A stretch of DNA of 64,000 bases from Streptomyces subrutilus (GTDB lineage: Bacteria > Actinomycetota > Actinomycetes > Streptomycetales > Streptomycetaceae), in contig NZ_CP023701.1 of the NCBI RefSeq assembly GCF_008704535.1, forward strand, positions 930,001-994,000. The letters run 5' to 3'. The notes below the pieces were generated by a model, which had not been told where the DNA came from, did not search any database, and saw only the letters and a program-made list of their open reading frames with translations. Made by a program: the position numbers and the translations under genes. Each line of letters opens with the position of its first letter. Position 1 is the stretch's first letter. Positions 1-7,772 of this stretch are shown in pieces.

Positions 1-566
1 CGGAAGGCCGCCGTGTGGTGGTGGAGGACCTCCAGGCCCCGGTCGGCGAGCCGGGACAGGTGGTCCTCGGTGGAGAGGCTGCTGACGGTGACCTCGTGGC
101 CCATCCACTCGATGTCGAGGCCCCGGATGTCACCGGGCACCGTCGCCATCACGAAGTAGCCGCCCGGCGCCACCCACGAGGCCATGCGGTCCAGCGCGTC
201 CGCGACCTCCGGCTGGTCCATCACCAGCAGGGGGAAGAAGGCGCACACCGCGTCGAAGCCCTCCGGTCCGGGCGCGTACGTCCGTACGTCGGCCTGCTCG
301 AAGCGTGCCTGCGGGACCCGGCTGCGGGCCAGGGCGACCATGGCCGCCGAGACGTCGATGCCGGTGACGGCGCAGCCGGCCCGGGCCAGCGCTTCGGCCG
401 TGGGCCGCCCGGTGCCGCTGCCGACGTCGAGCACGCGGGCTCCGGCGGGCAGCCGGGCGGTGAGCCAGTCGAGTGCGGCGAGCTGCCCGGGCACCCGGCC
501 GAACGCCTCCTCGTAGCGCTCCGCCAGCGCGTCGAACACCTCCGCCGCCGACTTGCGTCGTGTCAT
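1..566 (-). CDS. Class I SAM-dependent methyltransferase, 3' end outside window
   Basis: The frame starts at an ATG at 566 preceded by a strong GAGGAGG ribosome site and runs off the left edge after 188 residues. About residues 42-55 read ARVLDVGSGTGRPTAEAL, the glycine-rich SAM loop (motif I), followed by an acidic residue ending beta-2 in VTGIDVSAAM. Later segments (PEGFDAVCAFFPLLVMDQPE; WVAPGGYFVMATVPGD) match motifs IV and VI of small-molecule methyltransferases of the Methyltransf_11/25 type. The protein is soluble and cytosolic. Its substrate cannot be inferred, because the C-terminus and its downstream neighbours are outside the window. The fold assignment is secure; the role is open. 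Confidence 0.85.
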   Translation of the reverse strand, partial: MTRRKSAAEVFDALAERYEEAFGRVPGQLAALDWLTARLPAGARVLDVGSGTGRPTAEALARAGCAVTGIDVSAAMVALARSRVPQARFEQADVRTYAPGPEGFDAVCAFFPLLVMDQPEVADALDRMASWVAPGGYFVMATVPGDIRGLDIEWMGHEVTVSSLSTEDHLSRLADRGLEVLHHHTAAF

Positions 567-643
567 CCGACCTCCTCGTCGCGAGGGTCCACCGTACTGC
601 GCGGGGGCGCCGGACGACGGCCGTTCGGGGGCGGCGCGGGGTG

Positions 644-1115
644 CTACGGGCGGTGGCCGACGTTCAGTTCGGCGATCGAGGTCCACGGGTTGCCGCCCAC
701 CTCGCGGGTGGCGGTGAGCCTGACGTAGCGGGCCGTTCGGGGTGAACCCGACGTCCTGGCCGCCGGCGCCGTCGGCGAAGGTCCCGGTGGCCGCGGCGGG
801 TCCCCAGGTCACGCCGTCGGTGGAGGTCGACACCCGGTAGTCGGCGATGCGGCCGTGGCCCCGCGTCTGCCGGGGCGGGTGGCGCAGGGCCGAGACGTCG
901 TAGGCGGCGCCGAGGTCGAGGGTCAGCGCGTGCGGCATCGGCGCGGTGGCGGCGTACCACCGGGTGTGCCAGAGGGTGGAGGCGTCGCCGTCCAGGACGT
1001 TGGCGGCGCTGCCGTTCTCACCGGCGGTCTCCTCGCTGTCCACGGCCTTCACGCTCATCCGCCCCTGCGGCACGAGGAGTTCACCGCCGCCGGCCGGCGG
1101 AGCGGCGTCCTGGAT
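644..1115 (-). pseudogene. Remnant of a secreted-enzyme F5/8 type C (discoidin) carbohydrate-binding domain
   Basis: Read on the minus strand from about 1115, the frame gives SVKAVDSEETAGENG, then NVLDGDASTLWHTRW, LTLDLGAAYDVSALR and YRVSTSTDGVTWGP. These are the successive strands of an F5/8C domain of the kind found at the C-terminus of Streptomyces fucosidases and galactosidases. Near 735-745 the frame breaks. The last strand, ARYVRLTATREVGGNPW and IAELNVGHRP, continues in another frame to a TAG at 644-646. A TAA sits directly upstream at 1116-1118, so the catalytic part is missing. I read this as a truncated, frameshifted leftover of a larger glycoside hydrolase. A single sequencing indel could explain the break but not the missing N-terminus. 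Confidence 0.7.
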
Positions 1116-1187
1116 TTACGCTGCGGGCCCAGGGCCCCGGGCGCGGGCGCGCGCCGTCGGGGGCGGGGCGGACGCGCGGCGGAGTGG

Positions 1188-1562
1188 CTACCCGGCGGCG
1201 GGCACGAGGACGACGGCGGTCCCGTAGGCGCACACCTCGGTGCCGACGTCGGCGGCGTCGGTCACGTCGAAACGCATCGTCAGCACGGCGTTCGCACCCC
1301 GCGCCGTGGCCTGTTCGATGAGCCGGTCCATCGCCTGGTTGCGGGTCTCCACCAGGGTCTTGGTGAGGCCCTTCAGCTCGCCGCCGATCATCGACTTGAG
1401 GCCGGCGCCGATCTGGCTGCCCAGGTGCCGGGAGCGCACGGTCAGGCCGAAGACCTCCCCGATGACCTGCTCGACCCGGTAACCGGGGACGTCGTTGGTC
1501 GTCACGACGAGGACGCCCGTCTGCTGCGCGCCGGGGCCGCCGCCGTAGTCGTCGATACCCAT
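1188..1562 (-). CDS. YbjQ/UPF0145 family heavy-metal-binding-domain protein
   Basis: This 124-residue protein starts MGIDDYGGG at an ATG at 1562. Residues 15-45 (TGVLVVTTNDVPGYRVEQVI) and the following GEVFGLTVRSRHLGSQIGAG, then ARGANAVLTMRFD and EVCAYGTAVVLV, are the conserved blocks of the YbjQ family (about 105-125 aa). Members form homopentamers; no enzymatic activity is established, and the old heavy-metal-binding name is only a fold-based guess. The gene stands alone between the F5/8C remnant and the NYN gene, with about 125 bp to the latter. Confidence 0.85.
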   Translation of the reverse strand: MGIDDYGGGPGAQQTGVLVVTTNDVPGYRVEQVIGEVFGLTVRSRHLGSQIGAGLKSMIGGELKGLTKTLVETRNQAMDRLIEQATARGANAVLTMRFDVTDAADVGTEVCAYGTAVVLVPAAG

Positions 1563-1689
1563 GGCTCCCACTGTGCGGCGGCCCGCGGCCCGCCGCATCC
1601 CGGGCCGGGACGGGCGGGCCGCGGCTCCGGGCGCGTCCCGGGGAGGCGGAAGCGGCCCGAGGCCACCCCGTGGAGGAACGGGGGCCCGG

Positions 1690-2043
1690 TCAGGGTGCGG
1701 GACGCACGGTGCGCGGGCCCGCGCAGTCGGCGCCGAGCGCCCGGACCCGCTCGCGCAGCTCCCGGTCGGCCGTGACCACGGTGCAGCCGCGCTCCGCGTA
1801 GGCCGCGGCCAGCTCCACGATCCGGTCGTCACCGCTTCCGGGCGCCTCGTCCACGCGCACCCCGGGCACGGACCGGACGCCGCGGGCCGCGCCTTCGAGC
1901 ACGAGCACCACCTCCTCGTCGCCCTCCCGCGCCGCGAGCAGGTCGCGCAGCCGCTCGGCCGCGCCGCGCCGGTCGCGCCACCAGCCGTCCGGTACCGAGC
2001 CGACGACGTTCGCCCCGTCCACCAGGAGCACCCGGGCCGCCAC
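1690..2043 (-). CDS. NYN (PIN-like) domain protein, predicted ribonuclease
   Basis: A GTG at 2043 starts a 117-residue protein only two bases after the stop of the RNA-repair gene, so translation is likely coupled. The sequence RVLLVDGANVVGS (residues 4-16) is the hallmark first strand of NYN domains, with Asp9 and Asn12 as expected metal ligands. EEVVLVLEGAARG, then SGDDRIVELA (Asp72 and Asp73) and CTVVTADRELRERV (Asp93) supply the remaining acidic cluster of the PIN-like nuclease fold. Relatives are Mg-dependent RNases such as YacP/Rae1. The context suggests an endonuclease making or trimming ends for the upstream repair enzyme. That partnership is inferred from adjacency alone. Confidence 0.8.
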   Translation of the reverse strand: MAARVLLVDGANVVGSVPDGWWRDRRGAAERLRDLLAAREGDEEVVLVLEGAARGVRSVPGVRVDEAPGSGDDRIVELAAAYAERGCTVVTADRELRERVRALGADCAGPRTVRPAP

Positions 2044-2045
2044 GG

Positions 2046-4361
2046 CTAGAAGTCCCCGTAGTTGACCTGCCAGGTGGGCAGGCCCATCCGCCGCCAGAGC
2101 GCCACCACCCGGTCCCGGTCGTCGAGCGAGACCCGCACCGCGTACCGGTGGCGTACGTGCGCGTCGAACAGCTCGGCCTTGACCACGTCGTCGCGCCGGG
2201 TGTCCCCGGCCGCGCGCATCCACAGTTCGTCGTACGGCACCGCGTACCGGCGCAGCCAGGCCTCGGTCTGCGGCCGGTGCTCCTCGCTGCGTCCGGAGAG
2301 CAGCACGACGGTGTCGCCGTCGGCGCGCCGGAAGGCGTCCAGGGCGCGCTTGACCGGCTCGTTGAGCAGGTCGAGTCCGCAGCGCGAGAAGTCGTACGGT
2401 CCGCGGTCGCCGGTCAGCGCGAGCGTGCCGTCGATGTCGCACATCACCGCGGCCGGCAGCGCCGGGTCGGGGACGTACCCGGTCACGGGCGGCGGCGCGG
2501 AGCCGTCGGATCCGCCGTTCATCCACTCCGCCGTGAGCCGCCAGCCGCCCTTGCGGGCCTTGCGGTGCTTGTCGGCCAGGATGCGGATGATCTCCTCGCC
2601 GACCTGCCGCTCCCGGGCGGCGTCGCGGCGCAGGCATTCCTCCAGCGGGACGTCGGTGAAGTCGTGCACGACGAACGTGGCGAGGCCGCCGACCGCCGCT
2701 TTGAGCCGCTTGGGGATGTGCTTGGTCAGGTGGGTGTTGTCGACGACCACGTCGAAACCCCCGTCGACGGCGGCGCGTACGGCCGCGTCCTGGACGGCCA
2801 GGACCGTCTGTTCGTGCGCGTGGCCGCGACCGCGCCCGGGATCCGGCAGGTCGAGCATGCTCCGCAGGTCGTCGAGGTTGACGCGGCGCATCCGGCCGCC
2901 GGCCTCGGCCTGCAGGGCGCGGGCCGCGGTGGTCTTGCCGGAGGCGGGCAGGCCCGTCATGACGTGCACGACGGGCAGCGGCGGCTCCTCGGGGACGGTT
3001 CCGGGCCGGGCGGCCGGTACGGCGGCGGGCCTCTCGGCCGCGGCGCCGCCGGGTACGGTGCGCGCGGGCACCGGGACGGCCCGGGCACCGGCCGCGGCCG
3101 GCCGTACGGGCGCCGTGCCGGGCGGCGGCGCGGCAGCGGGTGCCGGCGCGGGCGCGGTCTCCTCGTCCGTGGCGAACGGGTCGGAGGGCTCGGGCCGCAC
3201 CGAGCGCCAGCCGATGAGGTCGGTGCGGCGGCCGTCGAGGCGCAGGAACATCGCGGCGCGCAGTCCGCGCTCGGGCAGCGCCTGCACGGCCCGCGCGAAG
3301 GCGGCCCGGTCCGCGCCGAGGTGCGCGAGCCCCGCGTACGCCTCGTCCACCGCGCGTTCGTGGCGTGCGGCCTCGTCCTCCAGTCGGGCGACGACCTCGC
3401 GCACCCAGGCGTCGAACTCGTCGGGGACCTCGTCGAGCAGTGCGTCGAGCGGCTTGCTGCCGCCGGCCTCGATCTCCTCGACGGTGCAGTTGAGTCCCTG
3501 GGCGAGCAGCTTGGCGGGCACCGAGGCGAACCGCTGGACGCCGTGGGCGCGCCAGACGTCCCGTTCGGTGACGCTGGTCAGCATGCGGTGCAGCCGTACG
3601 TACTCGGACAGTTTGGCCTTCGCGCGCACGCCGGAGGAGAAGCGCAGCACGAAGCCCTCGGCCTGGGTGCCGGTGGCGCCGGCTCCGTCGGGGAGGGTGT
3701 TGGAGTCGGCGAGCGCGACGAGTTCGTCGAGGGGCATGGCGGGCCACACCGTGACGACGGAGCCGACCCCCTGCCAGTGGGGTGCGGCCTCGGCGAGCGG
3801 GACCTCGGTGCCGTCGGTGCGGAAGGCGGCGAGGAGGACGAGGTCGCGGCGGTCGCCGTAGTCGACGACGATGCGGTTCTGCGGGTAGAGGATCTCGGCC
3901 AGGTAGGTCACGCCGGGGACGAGCGCCGAGGTGTCTCGGCCGTCGAGGCGGCGCTGGGCCCAGGTGGCCTGGACGCTGGTGAAGGAGGCCTTGGAGGCCA
4001 CCAGCCAGCGGCCCGCGTAGTGGAAGACCACGGCGAGGCTGCCGTCGACCTTGTCGTAGACCTCGAACGGCTCGTCCGGCAGGGCGGGTGCGTACGGCTG
4101 TCCGGACTCGTGCTCGCCGACGTTGAAGAACTTGGGCAGCGGGAGCGCGACGATCGTGCCGGTGCCGTCGTCGGCGACGAGGCCGCGGCAGCGCGTGGTG
4201 ACCGTGTTCCAGACGCGCTCGTACTGGGCCGTCCGCGTGTACGTGTAGATGGACAGCGGCAGTTCGGGGTGCGCCTTGCGGGTCACGTGCCCGGCGTCGA
4301 TCGACGCGGCGAGCTCGTGGGCGGGCATCAGGTCGTGCAGAGTCAGGCGGTCCTGGCTCAT
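2046..4361 (-). CDS. Trifunctional RNA repair enzyme: Rnl1-like ligase, 5'-kinase and 3'-phosphatase
   Basis: This 771-residue protein carries three RNA end-healing and sealing modules. Residues 1-390 are a T4 Rnl1-like ligase: RCRGLV at 57-62, the nucleotidyl-lysine motif KVDGS at 104-108, motif IV AEGFVLR at 234-240 and motif V KAKL at 248-251. A Pro/Ala-rich linker (about 400-460) leads to a polynucleotide kinase with P-loop GLPASGKT at 470-477 and DNTHLTKHIPKR at 541-552. Residues 630-771 form a HAD phosphatase (CDIDGTLALTGD, Asp642 and Asp644; LLSGRSEEHR). The kinase-phosphatase half resembles T4 Pnkp. The ligase-first order resembles eukaryotic tRNA ligase Trl1, although Trl1 ends in a cyclic phosphodiesterase. 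The downstream NYN gene is coupled to it. The expected substrate is cleaved tRNA. Confidence 0.88.
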   Translation of the reverse strand: MSQDRLTLHDLMPAHELAASIDAGHVTRKAHPELPLSIYTYTRTAQYERVWNTVTTRCRGLVADDGTGTIVALPLPKFFNVGEHESGQPYAPALPDEPFEVYDKVDGSLAVVFHYAGRWLVASKASFTSVQATWAQRRLDGRDTSALVPGVTYLAEILYPQNRIVVDYGDRRDLVLLAAFRTDGTEVPLAEAAPHWQGVGSVVTVWPAMPLDELVALADSNTLPDGAGATGTQAEGFVLRFSSGVRAKAKLSEYVRLHRMLTSVTERDVWRAHGVQRFASVPAKLLAQGLNCTVEEIEAGGSKPLDALLDEVPDEFDAWVREVVARLEDEAARHERAVDEAYAGLAHLGADRAAFARAVQALPERGLRAAMFLRLDGRRTDLIGWRSVRPEPSDPFATDEETAPAPAPAAAPPPGTAPVRPAAAGARAVPVPARTVPGGAAAERPAAVPAARPGTVPEEPPLPVVHVMTGLPASGKTTAARALQAEAGGRMRRVNLDDLRSMLDLPDPGRGRGHAHEQTVLAVQDAAVRAAVDGGFDVVVDNTHLTKHIPKRLKAAVGGLATFVVHDFTDVPLEECLRRDAARERQVGEEIIRILADKHRKARKGGWRLTAEWMNGGSDGSAPPPVTGYVPDPALPAAVMCDIDGTLALTGDRGPYDFSRCGLDLLNEPVKRALDAFRRADGDTVVLLSGRSEEHRPQTEAWLRRYAVPYDELWMRAAGDTRRDDVVKAELFDAHVRHRYAVRVSLDDRDRVVALWRRMGLPTWQVNYGDF

Positions 4362-4483
4362 GGGTTCCTCCCGGGTCGAGATGGCTCATTCTCACGTGCG
4401 CAAGGCACTGCCCGGTACTCGATTCCGCCTGGTCGGAGCCTGCCCGGTCCGCTGGTGCCGAGGAGGCCGTCCCCGCCGTCGCC

Positions 4484-5137
4484 CTACGCGGTGCGGGGGC
4501 GGTCGGGCGTGCCGAGGTAGGCGATCGCCATGGCGCCGAGTTCGTCCGCGTAGCGGAGCCTGGCCTCCTCGCCGGTGGCGGGGTCGGGGCGCACGGAGTT
4601 GTGGAAGCAGGCGCCGAGGACGGCGCGGGCCGCGGTGTCCAGCGCGGTCTCCGGGTCGGAGCGCCGGATCTGGCCGGTGTAGGGGGCCGCGGCTTCGAGC
4701 AGGAGCCGGTGGATTTCGGTGATGGTGCGGGCCCCGCGGTCCAGTGACCCGGTTCCCCGCGCGCGCAGCAGCTCGGGGAAGAGGCTGCTGCTGTCGGCGA
4801 AGGACTGCAGCAGGGCGTGCGCGTAGGCGTCCATCACGCCGGAGAGCGACGGCTCGGCCGCGCGCAGCCGCTCGGCGACGTACTCCTCGCGCCGTTCGAG
4901 CATCCGTTCGGACAGCGCGGTGATCAGCTGCTCCTTGTCCTCGAAGCGGCGGTAGATCGTGCCGACCGAGACGCCGGCGCGTGCGGCGACGCCCGTGATG
5001 GTCATCTCGTCCAGGCCGTCCGTGGAGGCGATCTCCTCGGCCGCCCGCAGCACGCGGGCCAGTGTCGCGGCGCTGCGCGCCTGCCTGGGCTCCCGGTAGG
5101 GCACGGGGCGGTCTGGCTCCACGGTCATGTCCCGCAT
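4484..5137 (-). CDS. TetR family transcriptional regulator
   Basis: The protein has about 217 residues from an ATG at 5137; starts at 5128 or 5182 are possible and none has an ideal ribosome site. The N-terminal helix-turn-helix is clear: VLRAAEEIASTDGLDEMTIT, then GVAARAGVSVGTIYRRF and EDKEQLITAL. The C-terminal ligand domain (ERLRAAEPSLSGVMDAYAHA and beyond) has no identifiable ligand. The gene is divergent from 5246-5941, and an 18-bp palindrome lies in the shared promoter. It probably represses both itself and the genes to its right. The family and the role as local repressor are well supported; the effector is unknown. Confidence 0.9.
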   Translation of the reverse strand: MRDMTVEPDRPVPYREPRQARSAATLARVLRAAEEIASTDGLDEMTITGVAARAGVSVGTIYRRFEDKEQLITALSERMLERREEYVAERLRAAEPSLSGVMDAYAHALLQSFADSSSLFPELLRARGTGSLDRGARTITEIHRLLLEAAAPYTGQIRRSDPETALDTAARAVLGACFHNSVRPDPATGEEARLRYADELGAMAIAYLGTPDRPRTA

Positions 5138-5166
5138 CGTACGGGCGGCGGTCTCACCTGGTCCCT

Positions 5167-5223
5167 TTGACAAGGGGTGCACTCCTCTGGGTAACCTCGT
5201 ATTGTGAACGTGAATTCACATTC
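5167..5223. promoter_or_regulatory. Promoter and TetR-type operator between the divergent genes
   Basis: TTGACA at 5167-5172 makes a good -35, and TAACCT at 5192-5197 (19-bp spacing) is a plausible -10 for the rightward gene. Just downstream lies GAACGTGAATTCACATTC (5206-5223), an 18-bp inverted repeat with a single mismatched pair around a perfect GTGAATTCAC core. Its size and symmetry suit a TetR dimer pair, and its place just after the promoter suits repression by blocking initiation or early elongation. Binding is inferred from position and symmetry. Confidence 0.65.
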
Positions 5224-5245
5224 GCATTCTACTGGAGGTTCGACC

Positions 5246-5941
5246 ATGACCGACAAGCAGGCCTTCCCGCCCGTGACCGTGACGCTGGAGTCGGGGCCCA
5301 CGGGTTCCGGGAGCATCGACGACTTCGAGCTGTTCTACGCCCGCCGCGCACTGGACCGCTTCCGGACGCGGCTCGGACGCCAGGGCCTCCTCGACCTCCT
5401 GGCTGCGGACATCGAGGAGGGCAACGCCTTCCTGCGGGAGAGCGCGCTCGCCTCCGACGGCCGCTTCACGCCGGGCACCACCGTGCTCGCGACCCGCGGC
5501 CTGACCTCGGGCGAGTTCCTGGCCTGGATGGAGAAGGCCTTCGCGGGCGACGAGAAGCCGCTCCTGGACGCCCACCCCGAGCACTACGTGATGGCCCCCG
5601 GCGCCGACGGGTTCAACGTGGTGGAGAACATCGGCCCCCACGTCTGCTCGTTCTACATGGGCGGCTGGGGAACGGACGCGATGGCATGGGCCGCGGACGC
5701 GGACGAACTGCTGCCGGAGTCCGACTTCCCGCACACGATGTCCTCGAACCTCTTCCTGGCCGACGGCACGGTCGTCGGGCGGGCGCTGACGCAGTTCGGC
5801 GACACCGCCGACGGCTTCACCGCGAGCCTGACGGTCTACGTGCCCACCTCGTGCCCGCCGGACGTCCTGGAGCACCACCTGCGGCACTACGCCGTCGAGT
5901 TCAGGAACTGGATCGTCGCCGCCGCGGCCGCCCGCGCCTGA
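5246..5941 (+). CDS. Protein of unknown function, probable TetR target
   Basis: The protein has 231 residues; ATG 5246 is chosen over an upstream in-frame ATG at 5204 because CTGGAGG precedes it and the earlier start lies within the operator. I do not recognise the family. The sequence is soluble, with no signal peptide and no membrane segment. It contains an acidic helix-rich N-terminus (YARRALDRFRTRLGRQGLLD), a central segment EHYVMAPGADGFNVVENIGP followed by SFYMGGWG, and FFLADGTVVGRALTQFGDTA-like strands (here NLFLADGTVVGRALTQFG). It may be a small lipocalin or PhlG-like hydrolase fold, but I cannot support that. It precedes the membrane gene at 6190 by about 250 bp. Confidence 0.7.
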   Translation: MTDKQAFPPVTVTLESGPTGSGSIDDFELFYARRALDRFRTRLGRQGLLDLLAADIEEGNAFLRESALASDGRFTPGTTVLATRGLTSGEFLAWMEKAFAGDEKPLLDAHPEHYVMAPGADGFNVVENIGPHVCSFYMGGWGTDAMAWAADADELLPESDFPHTMSSNLFLADGTVVGRALTQFGDTADGFTASLTVYVPTSCPPDVLEHHLRHYAVEFRNWIVAAAAARA

Positions 5942-6189
5942 GGCACGCCGCCGGACTCCGGGCGGCTCCGGCCCTGGCGGGCGGGGCGGCCCGGCGCCCG
6001 GCCGGGCTCCGCGGAGCCCCGTTCCGGCGTACGCGATCCCCCGGTCGGCAGTGCCCTCCCCTCCCGCCCTCCCCCCGGCCCGACTCCGGCCGGGGCCCAG
6101 GCCCCGGCCGGGAAGCGGGCCGCCGCTCCCCGCCGACCGGCCCTCCCCCACCGCGCACGGCACGAACACGCAGCAGAGAAGGACCCACG

Positions 6190-7185
6190 ATGTCGAACCG
6201 CTCCACCCCGCCCGGTACGGGACGCAAGCTGGCCTTGGTCGTCCTCGGCCTGGCGGCCCTGATCACCACGATGCTGTGCGCCTTCGCGCTGCCCTCGCTC
6301 CACAGCGGACCCCACCACGTCCCCCTCGGCGTCACCGGACCCCGGCAGACCGTCGAAGGCCTCCGGGACGGCGCCGACGCGGACGCGTGGGACGTCCGCG
6401 TCTACGCGACCCCCGCCGCCGTGCGGTCCGCGGTCGAGGACCGGGCGATAGCCGGCGGCCTCGCGGTCACCGATCACGGCGTCGACGTCTACACCGCGAC
6501 CGCCGGCGGCCCCTCCGCCACCGTTGCACTCACCGCGCTGGGCGACGGCGTCGCCGCACAGCACGGGGCGAAGGCAACCGTCCACGACCTGGTGCCCTTC
6601 ACCGAGGACGACCCCCGCGGCACGGGACTGACCTCGGCGCTCCTGCCCATGATCTTCGGCGGAATCTTCCCCGCCCTCATCCTCGGCAGCGTCTTCCCCG
6701 GCCACCGCGGACTGCGGACCCGCCTGGCGGGAGCCCTGCTGTTCTCCGCCGTGGCGGGCGCCGCCGTCACCGCCGTCCTGCAGTTCGCCACCCACTCGAT
6801 CGACGGCGGCTACGCCCAGAGCGCCCTCGGCGTCATCCTCGGCATGGCCGCCATGTCCACCACCCTCCTCGGCCTGCATGCCTTCCTCGGCATGGCCGGG
6901 TTCGCCCTCGGCGGCGCCCTGATGATGCTCCTGGGCAACCCCCTCTCCGGGCTCGCCACCGGCCCCCACTGGCTCCCCACCGGCTGGGCCGCCCTCGGCC
7001 AGCTGCTCCCCCCGGGCGCCTCCGGCAGCCTGCTGCGCGCCAACGCCTTCTTCGACGGCACGGGGGCCGGGCTGCCCGCGCTCGTCCTCGGCGCCTGGGT
7101 CGCCGTCGGCATCGCCTTCGCCCTCCTGGCCGACCGGCGCGGCGCGCGCACGGCCGTACCCCGCCACCCGGCCCCCGCCGTCTGA
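6190..7185 (+). CDS. ABC-2/YhgE-like integral membrane protein
   Basis: The protein has 331 residues, with ATG 6190 preceded by AGAAGGA. Residues 12-34 (KLALVVLGLAALITTMLCAF) form a membrane anchor, followed by an extracytoplasmic domain of about 125 residues (VPLGVTGPRQTVEGLRDG; VEDRAIAGGLAVTDHGVDVY). Five or six closely spaced membrane helices come next, including GGIFPALILGSVFP, GALLFSAVAGAAVTAVLQFA, LGVILGMAAMSTTLLGLHAF and ALVLGAWVAVGIAFALLAD. This anchor, extracellular domain and C-terminal bundle match YhgE/Pip and ABC-2 permease-like proteins, though no ATPase gene is adjacent. It probably belongs to the TetR-controlled unit, perhaps as an efflux or stress membrane protein. Confidence 0.75.
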   Translation: MSNRSTPPGTGRKLALVVLGLAALITTMLCAFALPSLHSGPHHVPLGVTGPRQTVEGLRDGADADAWDVRVYATPAAVRSAVEDRAIAGGLAVTDHGVDVYTATAGGPSATVALTALGDGVAAQHGAKATVHDLVPFTEDDPRGTGLTSALLPMIFGGIFPALILGSVFPGHRGLRTRLAGALLFSAVAGAAVTAVLQFATHSIDGGYAQSALGVILGMAAMSTTLLGLHAFLGMAGFALGGALMMLLGNPLSGLATGPHWLPTGWAALGQLLPPGASGSLLRANAFFDGTGAGLPALVLGAWVAVGIAFALLADRRGARTAVPRHPAPAV

Positions 7186-7243
7186 GCGACGCCCGCCGGA
7201 GGTGGTGTCCCGGCCGTGCGCCGTGCCGGCTGCCTCGGACGGC

Positions 7244-7681
7244 CTAGCCGTGGCTGATGCAGAGCTCGTTGCCCTCGGGGTCGGCGATGGTGGTCCAGAC
7301 GGAGGGACCCTGGCGGCCCTCGTGCAGGAAGGTGGCGCCCTTCGCCACCAGCCGCTCGACCACGGTCGCGATGTCCTCCTCACCGACGCGCACGTCGAGG
7401 TGGACCCGGTTCTTGACGGTCTTCGGCTCCGGGACGCGCAGGAAGAGGATGCGGGGCGCCCGCTCCGGTCCTTCGGGGTGGCGGATGCCCGTGCCCACCG
7501 TCCAGACCAGGGTGCCGCGGTGGGTGGTGGTGTCGGCGTCGGTCGCGTGGCCGGCGGCGATGAGGCCGCGGATGAACGCCTCGTCGCTCGGCTCGACCTC
7601 CCAGCCCAGGGCGTCGGCCCACCAGTCGGCGAGCGGGTGCGGGTCGGCGCAGTCGATGGTCACCTGAAACGTATAGGCCAT
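7244..7681 (-). CDS. VOC (glyoxalase/bleomycin-resistance fold) family protein
   Basis: This 145-residue protein begins AYTFQVTIDCADPHPLADWW. His15, at the end of the first strand, opens a typical VOC beta-alpha-beta module with WADALGWEVE. The second module has RVHLDVRVGEEDIATVVERL and closes with VWTTIADPEGNELCISHG, where the PEGNE motif supplies the usual C-terminal glutamate. This is the large Streptomyces glyoxalase-like subgroup (about 120-145 aa) of unknown substrate. It is a monocistronic gene, convergent with 6190-7185. Confidence 0.88.
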   Translation of the reverse strand: MAYTFQVTIDCADPHPLADWWADALGWEVEPSDEAFIRGLIAAGHATDADTTTHRGTLVWTVGTGIRHPEGPERAPRILFLRVPEPKTVKNRVHLDVRVGEEDIATVVERLVAKGATFLHEGRQGPSVWTTIADPEGNELCISHG

Positions 7682-7772
7682 GCCGGGACCCTACTGAGCG
7701 GACACCGCGTCCGCCACAGGGGACGGCGGGCGGCGACGGACGGGCCGGGGCCGCGGGCCGGGAGGGACGGGC

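Noticed and set aside
2062..4520. Plus-strand open frames of 599 and 790 codons opposite the RNA-repair gene
   Set aside because: They have no recognisable domain and skewed composition, while the minus strand has ligase, kinase and phosphatase motifs in order.
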